Positions 16,783-24,902 of a DNA stretch of 64,000 nt are shown piece by piece; the stretch's first letter is position 1; each line of letters begins with the position of its first letter. The stretch comes from Alcanivorax limicola (GTDB taxonomy: Bacteria > Pseudomonadota > Gammaproteobacteria > Pseudomonadales > Alcanivoracaceae). The position numbers and the translations under genes were made by a program. The stretch is from assembly GCF_019931215.1 (NCBI RefSeq), contig NZ_JAIOUB010000001.1:837955-901954 (forward strand). Direction: 5' to 3'. Below the pieces are notes generated by a model. That model was not told the DNA's origin. It made no database searches and saw only the letters and a list, made by a program, of their open reading frames with translations.

Positions 16783-17856
16783 TTATTGCCCAGAACGATC
16801 CAGCGCCTGCACCCGGCGCAGCTCTGTCTCGTCAAATAGTGCCTGCCTCAACCTGTCAATTTCACGCGCCCGATCTGCCTCGGACAAGCCGCTCGTGGCA
16901 ATCTCTGCGTGCTGGGCACGATAGGCACTGTAACGCTGGTCCCATTCCGCGCGTTGACGATCAAGTTCTTCCAGCCGTTGTGCTGCGGCTGGCCCGAGAT
17001 TCTGCTCCCGGTAGGCACGTATCTCATGCTCCGAGGCACCCTGCTCGCGCAGCATGGCCACCTCCTGGCTGACCGACACCGGCAGGTTGGCGCGCTCACG
17101 CACGGCCCTGAGGGGCTCGGGCAGGCTGGCCTCCAGGTCCGCCAGACGCTGCGCCCGCTCGGCATCGGACAGAGCCGGGTCCTGGGCAACGCGCATGCGA
17201 GCCAGGGTGTGATGATCATAGGCATCGTCAAAGCCAAAGAACGCCTCGGCCACCTCCTGCCCCAACCATTCCTGCCGCAAATCCTGCTGGCGCAGGAGCA
17301 CCTCTGTCATACCAGCAACGGTCGCGTCATGGCCGGGCATCTGTTCCGTCGCCTCGCCATAGGCCTCGTACCGCTCAAACAATTCCCAGGCCTGGCGCGC
17401 CGCCGCCGGGGGCAACGTGTCGTCAAGGTACGCGGCAATCCGGGAGCGGATGGTCTGCAGATCCTCTTCGCCCAGCGTCGCCAGGAAGTAATCAAACACG
17501 CGGCGGACATCGTTCTCGATCAACAGGTTGCCCCGGGCATCCACACGCAGCGTGCCATCCACCTCGGTCCCATCCAGCGATGCCGGCAGTGCCCCCAGGC
17601 CGTCTGCGGCGGCCAGATATTGCTCAAAACGTTGATCGCTCCCCACCATGTCGCGACGCTGGAGAGCGTTGTTACCCGCATCCTGATCCGCTGTTACCGG
17701 TACCGTTACTTTTTCACCCGCGCCGCCTTGCACAGCGACTGACAGTGCCGTGTTATCTGGTGCTGCTTTGTCAGCACTATTCCAAAAAGTAACAATTGCC
17801 ACCCCGGCCAGCACCGCCACAGCGATTGCCGGCCACCCGAAATACCTTTTTCTCAC
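16783..17856 (-). CDS. Lipase secretion chaperone (lipase-specific foldase)
   Basis: A 357-residue inner-membrane-anchored periplasmic steric chaperone that folds family I lipases before type II secretion. A membrane anchor spans about residues 8-24. The family motif RxxFDY(F/C)LSAxGE is present at residues 118-130 as RRVFDYFLATLGE, with Ser-Ala replaced by Ala-Thr. The rest is helical and Ala/Glu/Arg-rich, as expected for the extended clamp. It is the only foldase seen and lies between two lipase genes, convergent to one and divergent from the other. It probably serves both. Confidence 0.9.
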   Translation of the reverse strand: MRKRYFGWPAIAVAVLAGVAIVTFWNSADKAAPDNTALSVAVQGGAGEKVTVPVTADQDAGNNALQRRDMVGSDQRFEQYLAAADGLGALPASLDGTEVDGTLRVDARGNLLIENDVRRVFDYFLATLGEEDLQTIRSRIAAYLDDTLPPAAARQAWELFERYEAYGEATEQMPGHDATVAGMTEVLLRQQDLRQEWLGQEVAEAFFGFDDAYDHHTLARMRVAQDPALSDAERAQRLADLEASLPEPLRAVRERANLPVSVSQEVAMLREQGASEHEIRAYREQNLGPAAAQRLEELDRQRAEWDQRYSAYRAQHAEIATSGLSEADRAREIDRLRQALFDETELRRVQALDRSGQ

Positions 17857-18164
17857 GCGAATTCTCCTTTGTCGTCACCGCTCGACATAACCTGCATGAC
17901 GCTATTCCTGTTTTTATAGCGCATCTGATTTTATCTACACTCGTGAATTAAACCTTCCGTCGGAAAGAAGGCGTAGAAGCGGCGTTTCATGTCACAAAAG
18001 GACAAACACCGGTTGTCTTCACGCACTCACTATTGCTATCAAATCCACGGCGTTGCGCGCTACAACGATAAACAAAAGCCACGCCAGACAACAAGCATCG
18101 GTCCGGTCAGTCACTGCGACACGGTGCATGAATAACAGAAAAAAAGCGTTACAGGGAGAAAAGC
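17857..18164. other. 308-bp intergenic region between foldase and second lipase
   Basis: It contains no credible gene. It must carry divergent promoters for the foldase (minus) and the second lipase (plus). AGGGAGAA at the right end is the ribosome binding site of the lipase. I see no clear operator. Confidence 0.6.
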
Positions 18165-19127
18165 ATGTCTGGACTGAATCGCAGCACTCGCGCTGCAAGA
18201 TCGCGTACCTTGATCGCCACCACACTGCTGCTGGCAGTGATGAGTGTACTGATCCCCTTCAAAGCCACGGCCAGTTACACGCAAACGCAACATCCGATCG
18301 TTCTCGTACACGGGCTGTTCGGTTTCGACAGCGTTGTCGGCGTGGACTACTTCTACCGCATTCCCGAGGAGCTGCGTCGTAGCGGAGCCCGGGTCTATGT
18401 CGCCCAGGTGTCTGCCGCCAACAGCACGGAAGTGCGCGGTGAACAGCTGGCACGTCAGGTCGAGGACATTCTGGCTGCTACCGGCGCCAGCAAGGTCAAC
18501 CTGATGGGCCACAGCCACGGTGGCCCGACCATCCGCTATGTCGCATCCGTCTATCCGCACATGGTGGCGTCCGCTTCTTCGGTGGCGGGTGTCAACTGGG
18601 GGGCGCCCATGGCCGACGTCCTGCAGGGCGTGTCCGACCATATCCCGTTGAGCAGCAGCGTCATCGCCGGGCTGGGCAACAGCTTTGCCGGGCTCATCAA
18701 TCTGATTTCCGGCGGCGGCCAGCAGCAGGACATCAACGCCGCACTGCGCTCCCTTACCACAGCAGAAACCCTGCGTTTCAATAATGATCATCCCGAAGGC
18801 ATGCCCACCAGCTACTGCGGCAATGGCGCCGCGGTAGGTCCCAACGGGGTACGCTACTACTCCTGGAGTGGCGGCCGCACGCTCACCAACATGCTCGACG
18901 TCTCGGACCCGTTCCTGGCGGCGCTGTCAGTGGTCTTCCTCGGGGAAAAGAACGATGGCCTGGTCAGCAGCTGTTCCAGCCGCCTGGGGCATGTGATCCG
19001 CGACGATTACCGCATGAATCACCTGGATGAAGTGAACCATATGCTGGGCCTGCGGCATATCTTCGAAACCAGCCCGGTCACCGTGTTCCGCCAGCAAGCC
19101 AATCGCCTGCGTAACGCCGGCCTTTAA
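18165..19127 (+). CDS. Secreted triacylglycerol lipase (family I, Pseudomonas-type), copy B
   Basis: A 320-residue paralogue of the lipase at 15755. It has a long twin-basic N-region and a hydrophobic signal segment ending near residue 37 (cleavage about ATA-SY). The triad is Ser117 in GHSHGG, Asp264 and His286 in MNHLDEVN. Cys218 and Cys270 form the probable disulfide, and Asp288 the calcium ligand. Its C-terminus (ETSPVTVFRQQANRLRNAGL) is closer to Pseudomonas aeruginosa LipA than that of copy A. AGGGAGAAAAGC precedes the ATG. It depends on the adjacent foldase by family rule. The two copies probably differ in substrate or expression. Confidence 0.94.
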   Translation: MSGLNRSTRAARSRTLIATTLLLAVMSVLIPFKATASYTQTQHPIVLVHGLFGFDSVVGVDYFYRIPEELRRSGARVYVAQVSAANSTEVRGEQLARQVEDILAATGASKVNLMGHSHGGPTIRYVASVYPHMVASASSVAGVNWGAPMADVLQGVSDHIPLSSSVIAGLGNSFAGLINLISGGGQQQDINAALRSLTTAETLRFNNDHPEGMPTSYCGNGAAVGPNGVRYYSWSGGRTLTNMLDVSDPFLAALSVVFLGEKNDGLVSSCSSRLGHVIRDDYRMNHLDEVNHMLGLRHIFETSPVTVFRQQANRLRNAGL

Positions 19128-19139
19128 ACCGCACTACAC

Positions 19140-19172
19140 GGCCACTGGGCTCCGCCGGGAGCACCAGTGGCC
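19140..19172 (+). terminator. Hairpin after second lipase
   Basis: GGCCACTGG (19140-19148) pairs perfectly with CCAGTGGCC (19164-19172) across a 15-base loop. No U tract follows. The remaining sequence to 19366 contains no gene and leads into the solute-binding protein gene. Confidence 0.5.
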
Positions 19173-19366
19173 CCCTCTGCAGTCGAACCCTCTCCCTCTG
19201 CACCCTGACCGTATGTGCCTCCGGCGCCATCAGTTGCTGTCACTTCAGCACTCGCCCGTGTGAACGCAAGGGGCTATGCTCGAAGCGTGCTATACATCCC
19301 CGATGCCGGAACGCCTCGACGCTACGACTCGTCCGGACATCGCGATCCAACAACAAGGACTTTGTA

Positions 19367-20374
19367 ATGAACAAGCTGCTCTCTGCCCTGACCGGGTTGG
19401 CGCTGGCTGTTACCGGTGTGACCGCCGGGGCGAGCGACACCATCACCCGCAAGATTTGTGTCTTCGATATTGCCGGCAACTCCGGACCGATCATGCAGGC
19501 CATGCGCGACTGGCGCACGGATGCCCTCACCTGGGGATTGCGTGTCGAACTGATCCCCTACACCAACGAGGCCATCGTGGCTGAGGACCTCCAGGCCGGT
19601 GTCTGCGACGCGGGCCTGATGACCGGTATGCGGGCACGCAACTTCAACCGCTATGCCGGCACCCTGGATTCCGTCGGTGGCATTCCCGACTTCGAGCATC
19701 TGCGCATGGTCATGCAGGTGATGGCACACCCCAGCACCGCCGGGCACCTGACCGCCAACAGCTATACCATCATGGGCATGGCGCCTGCGGGCCCGGCCTA
19801 TGTGTTCGTCAACGACCGCGAGATCAACACCCTGGCCAAGGCGGCGGGCAAGCGCGTCGCGGTGCTTGAGTACGATCCCACCCAGGCACAGATGGTATCG
19901 CAAATGGGCGCCACGCCGGTGTTGTCGGACCTGAGCAATTTTTCCAACCGCTTCAACAATGGCGTGGTGGATGTGATTGCCGCACCGCTGGCGACCTACA
20001 CGGCGCTGGAGCTGTATCGGGGTCTGAGCCCCAACGGCGGCATTGTGGACTTCCCGCTGGCACAGATCAGCTTGCAGCTGGTGGCCCGCAGCGATCGTAT
20101 GCCACAGGAAATCGCTCAGAAGTCACGGGAATATTTCTTTGATAACTTCGACGATATTCTTGCCGTACTGAACGCTGAAGCCAGCGCCGTGGACAAGAAA
20201 TGGTTTATCGACATCCCGGAAGCGGACCAGCGCGAGTATGAAGAAATGATGCAGGAAGCGCGCATTCAGTTGCGCGATGACGGCCACTACAGCCCGGAAA
20301 TGCTGACACTGCAACGCCGTGTCCGCTGTCGCTTTGATAACTCCCGTGGGGAGTGTACCAATCCGGTAGAATAA
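19367..20374 (+). CDS. Putative periplasmic solute-binding protein (AdeT-like)
   Basis: A 335-residue exported protein with a signal peptide (about residues 1-22, cleavage near AGA-SD). The fold resembles type 2 periplasmic binding proteins such as TRAP-type receptors. It carries a CVFDIAGNSGP start, EAIVAEDLQAGVCDAGLMTG and GVVDVIAAPL. It resembles the Acinetobacter AdeT group of putative solute-binding proteins, whose role in efflux is disputed. No permease genes flank it. Cysteines 31 and 79, and a pair near the C-terminus, could form disulfides. The ligand is unknown. A strong terminator follows. Confidence 0.68.
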   Translation: MNKLLSALTGLALAVTGVTAGASDTITRKICVFDIAGNSGPIMQAMRDWRTDALTWGLRVELIPYTNEAIVAEDLQAGVCDAGLMTGMRARNFNRYAGTLDSVGGIPDFEHLRMVMQVMAHPSTAGHLTANSYTIMGMAPAGPAYVFVNDREINTLAKAAGKRVAVLEYDPTQAQMVSQMGATPVLSDLSNFSNRFNNGVVDVIAAPLATYTALELYRGLSPNGGIVDFPLAQISLQLVARSDRMPQEIAQKSREYFFDNFDDILAVLNAEASAVDKKWFIDIPEADQREYEEMMQEARIQLRDDGHYSPEMLTLQRRVRCRFDNSRGECTNPVE

Positions 20375-20398
20375 GCCTGGCAGAGTAAAGATGACACG

Positions 20399-20440
20399 CT
20401 ACGGGAGCAGGCACGTTGCCTGCTCCCGTAGTGGTTTTTA
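20399..20440. terminator. Strong terminator between AdeT-like gene and acyl-CoA dehydrogenase
   Basis: A perfect 15-bp stem (20399-20413 with 20417-20431) closes a three-base CGT loop. It is followed by TGGTTTTTAC on the plus strand. It lies between convergent genes and probably ends both transcripts, better on the plus strand. Confidence 0.85.
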
Positions 20441-21586
20441 CAGCCCCAGCTGTTTGGCAATCACTTCGTTCATGATCTCGTAGGTGCCGCCACCAATCGC
20501 CAGAATGCGGTTATCACGGTACAAGCGCTCGACCTTGCTCTCGCGCATGAAGCCCATACCACCAAACAACTGCACTGCATCGTAGGTCACCCGATCCGAC
20601 ACATTGGTCGCGAAGTTTTTCGCCATCGATATTTCCTTGATGACGTTTTCCCCGGCCTGAATGCGTGCACCGATCCGATAGGTGAACTCGCGGCTGACTT
20701 CCACATCGGTCGCCATCTGCGCCAGCTTGTGGCGGGTCACCTGGAAGCCGCTGAGCGTACGACCGAATGCCTTGCGCTCCTTCGCCCAGGCGATGGCCTC
20801 TTCCAGCGCCAGCTGCGCCGTCATGTTGGCCATCACGCACAACATCAGCCGTTCCATCTGGAAATTGGTCATGATGCAGAAGAAGCCACCGTTCTCCGGG
20901 CCGATCAGATTCTCCACCGGAACGCGGCAGTCCTCGAAAAACAGTTCGGCGGTGTCACTCGCCCACCAACCCATCTTTTTCAGTTTGCGGCCCACGGTGA
21001 AACCCGGGGTGCCTTTCTCGATCAGCAGCAGGCTGACGCCACCGAACCCCGGCTCGCCGGTGCGCACCGCCACGGTGTAGTAATCCGCACGCACGCCGGA
21101 GGTGATGAAGGTCTTGCTGCCATTGACCACATAGTGGTCGCCATCGCGCACGGCGCGGGTACGCAGGTTGGCCACGTCAGAACCACCACCGGGCTCAGTG
21201 ATGGCCAGCGCCGCGATCTTGTTGCCCGCCAACACTTCTGGCACAACGCGGGATTTCAGTGCCTCACTGCCCCACTTCCAGACCGGCGGCAGGCCGATGT
21301 CATGGGAGCCCAGGCTGGCCACCAGGCCGCCGGAGGTGCTGCGCATCAGTTCTTCAGAGGCGGCAATCTTCATGAAGACATCGTGCTCACCGGCGCCGCC
21401 ATAGGCCTCCGGGTGGCCGATGCCCAGCAAGCCGGCTTCTGCGGCCTTGCTGTAAAGCTCGCGCGGGAATTCCCCGGCCTCTTCCCACTCGTCGACAAAC
21501 GGCAGTATTTCGCGCTCGACGAAGCGGCGCATGGACTCACGCACCATGCGGTGGGTGTCGTTGAAGTACTCAAGATCAGCGTTCAT
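20438..21586 (-). CDS. Acyl-CoA dehydrogenase
   Basis: A 382-residue FAD enzyme catalysing alpha,beta-desaturation of an acyl-CoA, passing electrons to ETF. Signatures are AITEPGGGSDVANLRT (FAD region) and the C-terminal helix with GGMGFMRE and YRDNRI. The late motif reads IGGGTYEIMNE, lacking the Glu of medium-chain enzymes. A Glu245 in FQMERLM sits where long-chain and isovaleryl-type enzymes keep their base, so the latter class is favoured. A perfect palindrome upstream probably binds a fatty-acid or acyl-CoA repressor. The true chain length preference is unknown. Confidence 0.92.
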   Translation of the reverse strand: MNADLEYFNDTHRMVRESMRRFVEREILPFVDEWEEAGEFPRELYSKAAEAGLLGIGHPEAYGGAGEHDVFMKIAASEELMRSTSGGLVASLGSHDIGLPPVWKWGSEALKSRVVPEVLAGNKIAALAITEPGGGSDVANLRTRAVRDGDHYVVNGSKTFITSGVRADYYTVAVRTGEPGFGGVSLLLIEKGTPGFTVGRKLKKMGWWASDTAELFFEDCRVPVENLIGPENGGFFCIMTNFQMERLMLCVMANMTAQLALEEAIAWAKERKAFGRTLSGFQVTRHKLAQMATDVEVSREFTYRIGARIQAGENVIKEISMAKNFATNVSDRVTYDAVQLFGGMGFMRESKVERLYRDNRILAIGGGTYEIMNEVIAKQLGL

Positions 21587-21612
21587 GGAGGTCTCCGTTG
21601 GAATGCGGAGAA

Positions 21613-21636
21613 CGTACCAAGCAAGCGCTTGGTACG
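21613..21636. promoter_or_regulatory. Palindromic operator upstream of acyl-CoA dehydrogenase
   Basis: CGTACCAAGC at 21613-21622 pairs perfectly with GCTTGGTACG at 21627-21636, with a four-base spacer. The site begins 27 bp upstream of the start codon. The form resembles sites bound by TetR family regulators of acyl-CoA metabolism; the cognate regulator is not in this window as far as I can tell. Confidence 0.6.
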
Positions 21637-21678
21637 CAAGGACAGGATATGACAGGCACTACAGGAAGTGGCAGGCGA

Positions 21679-22281
21679 TCAGCGTTCCAGGGGTCTCCTG
21701 CCGCGCAGGGCGTGCGCCAGGGTAGCACCATCCACGAACTCGAGATCACCGCCCATGGGCACGCCCTGGGCGATACGGCTGATGGTGATCGATGTTCCCG
21801 CGATCATCTCCAGAATGTAGTGCGCGGTGGCTTCACCCTCCACCGTGGTGCCGGTCGCCAGGATGATCTCGCTGATCTCACCGGCCTGAATCTGCTGCTC
21901 GAGCAGGTCCAGACCGATCTGGCGCGGGCCGATGCCGTCAATGGGCGACAGGTGCCCCATCAGCACAAAATAGCGCCCCCGGTACTCCCCCGAGTGCTCA
22001 ATGGCGAGCACGTCCGCTGGCGAGGCCACCACACACACCAGCGCCTGGTCGCGCCGGTCATCGGCACACACCGGGCACAGCACGTCTTCCGCGAAGTTGC
22101 GGCAGCGCTGGCACTGGCTGACGCCCTGCATGGCCGCCTCCAGCGCCTCGGAGAGCTGCAGACCGCCCTCGCGATTACGCTCCAGCAGGCTGTAGGCCAT
22201 GCGCTGGGCGGAGCGCTGCCCCACCCCGGGCAGGCAGGTGAAGGCGGTAATCAGATTCTGCACCAGCGGGCTGTGTCTCAT
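21679..22281 (-). CDS. recR: Recombination protein RecR
   Basis: A 200-residue DNA repair protein that works with RecF and RecO to load RecA at gaps. Order of domains: N-terminal helix-hairpin-helix ([14 protein letters not shown]), a four-cysteine zinc finger (CQRC...CPVC), then a Toprim domain beginning [12 protein letters not shown]. The length is that of the family. It is the last gene of the conserved dnaX-ybaB-recR block, 25 bp after ybaB. Confidence 0.97.
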   Translation of the reverse strand: MRHSPLVQNLITAFTCLPGVGQRSAQRMAYSLLERNREGGLQLSEALEAAMQGVSQCQRCRNFAEDVLCPVCADDRRDQALVCVVASPADVLAIEHSGEYRGRYFVLMGHLSPIDGIGPRQIGLDLLEQQIQAGEISEIILATGTTVEGEATAHYILEMIAGTSITISRIAQGVPMGGDLEFVDGATLAHALRGRRPLER

Positions 22282-22306
22282 GGCAACCGGGTTTCCAAAA
22301 GGCGAT

Positions 22307-22627
22307 TCAGAACAGTTTGAAGCCGGGGGGCATCGGCATCCCGGCAGTCAGACCTGACATCTTTTCCTGTTGCTGGGCCTCGACCCGGCGCACCGCGTCG
22401 TTGACGGCAGCGGCCAGCAGATCTTCCAGCATTTCCTTGTCTTCGCTCATCAGCGAGGGATCGATCTCCACACTGCGCACGTCGTGGCGGCCATTCATGG
22501 TCACCTTGACCATGCCCGCGCCCGCTTCGCCGGTGACTTCGGCTTTCGCCACTTCGTCCTGCATCTTCTTCATGCGCTCTTGCATGGCCTGCGCCTGCTG
22601 CATGAGGTTGTTCATATCGAAATCCAT
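22307..22627 (-). CDS. ybaB: YbaB/EbfC family nucleoid-associated protein
   Basis: A 106-residue dimeric DNA-binding protein. The N-terminal helix is Met/Gln-rich ([20 protein letters not shown]), followed by the conserved [20 protein letters not shown] sheet. It is placed between dnaX and recR as in most gammaproteobacteria and is probably transcribed with them. It starts 24 bp after the dnaX stop. Confidence 0.96.
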   Translation of the reverse strand: MDFDMNNLMQQAQAMQERMKKMQDEVAKAEVTGEAGAGMVKVTMNGRHDVRSVEIDPSLMSEDKEMLEDLLAAAVNDAVRRVEAQQQEKMSGLTAGMPMPPGFKLF

Positions 22628-22650
22628 GGGGTTCTCCTGATGGGGATGGA

Positions 22651-24555
22651 TTATTCCTGCACCGCCGGGGGCTCAATGGAGGAATCCTCCAACCGGGCAC
22701 TGAAGGTGGTGATCAGCTGACACACCGTCGCATCGGTTGTCAGGGCCTGACGGGCCTCATCGAGTCGTTTCTGGTGACGCCGGGCGGCCAGCTCATCGGG
22801 CGTGTCGCTGGCGCCGTCATCCACCTGGATATCCAGTGTCACCGGGCGACCCAGATAGTCGCTGACACTGGCCTCCAGCGCCGCGATACGCTCACGGCTG
22901 GCCAGTACCTGATGCCCAGAGCGCAGCGCCATGTGCCAGCGATTGTCGGTCCGGCCGGTCAGGACGCAGTTGCGGGCCAGATTGCGGACCACGCCTTCCA
23001 CGTCCAGACGCTCCACCAGCTGTGCCCACCAGGCTGCGGGGTCCTTGCTGCTGCGCGTCGCGGGCGACTGCGCCTCTAGCTGCGATGTTTCAGGCTGCGG
23101 TGTTTCAGGTTGTGGCGTCTCGGCTTGCGGCGCGTCGGCTTGCTGCGCAGGTGCGAGCTGCGTCTCGGGCTGCTGCGGCACCGCTTGCCCGGTGTCAGAT
23201 TGGAGGGGCTCAGATTGCTGAACCCCGGATTGCAGCGCCTGCGGTGCAGGTTGAAGCGGCGCAGCTCGCGGCGGCGCAGGGGCGTCATCGGTCGCCCAGG
23301 GCGGGCCGTCGTCGGCCACGGCGGTCGCGGCGGGCGGCGCTGGAGGCGCCGTCACGCCTGCCGGTGCCAGCATGGCTTGCAGGTCGGTCGGGTTGGCGGC
23401 GCTGCCCTGAGCCGGCGCTGCGCTGCCTGGCGCCGGCTCAGAGGGCTTTTTTGCCGGTTGCGCTCCCGCGCCGTCGGCCAGCACGCCCTCCGGGCGGAAC
23501 AACAGCATGCGCAGCAGCACCATTTCCAGGCCAGCACGCGCGTCTGGCACATCCGCCAGATCCCGGCGGCCGCGCACGGCGACATCGTAAAAGAGTTGCA
23601 GCTGCTCCGCCTGAAACTGCGCGGCCAACTCGCCTATGCCAGCATCCTGCTCACGAGCCGGCACGGCCTGGGCCACCGCCAGCCGGTGCAGAGTGCTGAT
23701 GATTTCGTCCAGCAGCGACAGCTCGTCCGGGCTCTGTTCCGCCACGGTATCCAGGGCTTCCAGCACTGTCCGGGAAGCGCCATCTGCCAGCGCGCGCAGC
23801 AGCGTCATCACATGGGCGCGGTCCACATTGCCCAGCATCTGCCCGACGCTGACCTCGTTGAGCTGTTCGCCGCTGAAGGCGATAGCCTGGTCGGTCAGGC
23901 TGAGCGCGTCGCGCATGGAGCCCCGGGCAGCACGCCCGATCTGCAACAGCGCGGGTGCCTCGAAGGGAATCATCTCGCGCTCGAGCAGTGCCTGCAGGTG
24001 CGTGGCAATGCGCTCTGCGGGCAACGCCTTGAGATTGAATTGCAGACACCGGGACAGGATGGTCACCGGCAGCTTCTGCGGATCGGTCGTGGCGAGCAGG
24101 AATTTGACGTGGGGCGGCGGCTCTTCCAGGGTCTTGAGCAACGCATTGAAGCTGTGCGCCGAGAGCATGTGGACTTCGTCGATCAGGTAGACCTTGTAAC
24201 GGCCCCGTGTCGGCGCGTACTGCACGTTGTCCAGCAGCTCGCGGGTATCTTCCACCTTGGTGCGGCTGGCCGCATCCACTTCAATCAGGTCAACAAAGCG
24301 GTTCTCGGCGATCTCGCGGCAACTGTCACAGACGCCGCAGGGCTGCGCGCTGACGCCCTGCTCGCAGTTCAGGCATTTGGCCAGAATCCGGGCAATCGTG
24401 GTCTTGCCGCAGCCGCGCGTGCCGCTGAACAGGTAGGCATGGTGCAGCCGGTCCTGATCCAGCGCGTGGGTCAGCGCCCGGGATACATGCTCCTGGCCGA
24501 CCAGTTCGGCAAAGGTGCGGGGGCGATATTTACGGGCAAGTACCTGATACGTCAT
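22651..24555 (-). CDS. dnaX: DNA polymerase III subunits tau and gamma
   Basis: A 634-residue clamp-loader ATPase (tau). It has a Walker [10 protein letters not shown] near residue 45, a four-cysteine zinc module ([16 protein letters not shown]), Walker B LIDEVHML and the SRC motif ILSRCLQF. Domain III ends near 370. It is followed by a Pro/Gln/Ala-rich linker with QPET repeats and a C-terminal polymerase-binding domain. The ATG at 24555 ([12 protein letters not shown]) is chosen as the conserved start rather than the upstream in-frame codon at 24597. A complete frameshift signal at codons 369-370 should produce a gamma form of about 372 residues. Confidence 0.96.
   Translation of the reverse strand: MTYQVLARKYRPRTFAELVGQEHVSRALTHALDQDRLHHAYLFSGTRGCGKTTIARILAKCLNCEQGVSAQPCGVCDSCREIAENRFVDLIEVDAASRTKVEDTRELLDNVQYAPTRGRYKVYLIDEVHMLSAHSFNALLKTLEEPPPHVKFLLATTDPQKLPVTILSRCLQFNLKALPAERIATHLQALLEREMIPFEAPALLQIGRAARGSMRDALSLTDQAIAFSGEQLNEVSVGQMLGNVDRAHVMTLLRALADGASRTVLEALDTVAEQSPDELSLLDEIISTLHRLAVAQAVPAREQDAGIGELAAQFQAEQLQLFYDVAVRGRRDLADVPDARAGLEMVLLRMLLFRPEGVLADGAGAQPAKKPSEPAPGSAAPAQGSAANPTDLQAMLAPAGVTAPPAPPAATAVADDGPPWATDDAPAPPRAAPLQPAPQALQSGVQQSEPLQSDTGQAVPQQPETQLAPAQQADAPQAETPQPETPQPETSQLEAQSPATRSSKDPAAWWAQLVERLDVEGVVRNLARNCVLTGRTDNRWHMALRSGHQVLASRERIAALEASVSDYLGRPVTLDIQVDDGASDTPDELAARRHQKRLDEARQALTTDATVCQLITTFSARLEDSSIEPPAVQE
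23407..23467 (-). promoter_or_regulatory. Programmed -1 ribosomal frameshift signal in dnaX
   Basis: Read on the minus strand there are three elements. A Shine-Dalgarno-like GGGAG lies at 23467-23463. Ten bases later comes the slippery heptamer A-AAA-AAG at 23452-23446, in the right frame. Four bases later a perfect 12-bp hairpin follows (23441-23430 with 23418-23407, 11-base loop). After a -1 slip the ribosome reads GCC CTC TGA, stopping at 23438. This is the same arrangement known from Escherichia coli dnaX. Confidence 0.88.
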
Positions 24556-24688
24556 GACATGCTGCCGTGTCTGGAAGAGAAAGCTGAAGGAAGACAATGC
24601 TAGCGGACGGCTGTCATCACTGCCAGCGTCAAGGACCGTTTACCGGTGCATGCGCACGAAAGGACAGGAAAGGAGAAGCAGAAATGGA

Positions 24689-24798
<110 letters not shown>

Positions 24799-24902
24799 AT
24801 TAAAACCTGTCGCCGACTACGGCCTTGCGACCCTGGGACAGGCGGGCGGCATTGTGGCGAATGGCGGCGCGTCTTGCAAGTCATTCGCGGCGTGTTACCC
24901 CC

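Noticed and set aside
23110-24603. 497-codon plus-strand frame
   Set aside because: Antisense of dnaX, which is certain from its motifs.
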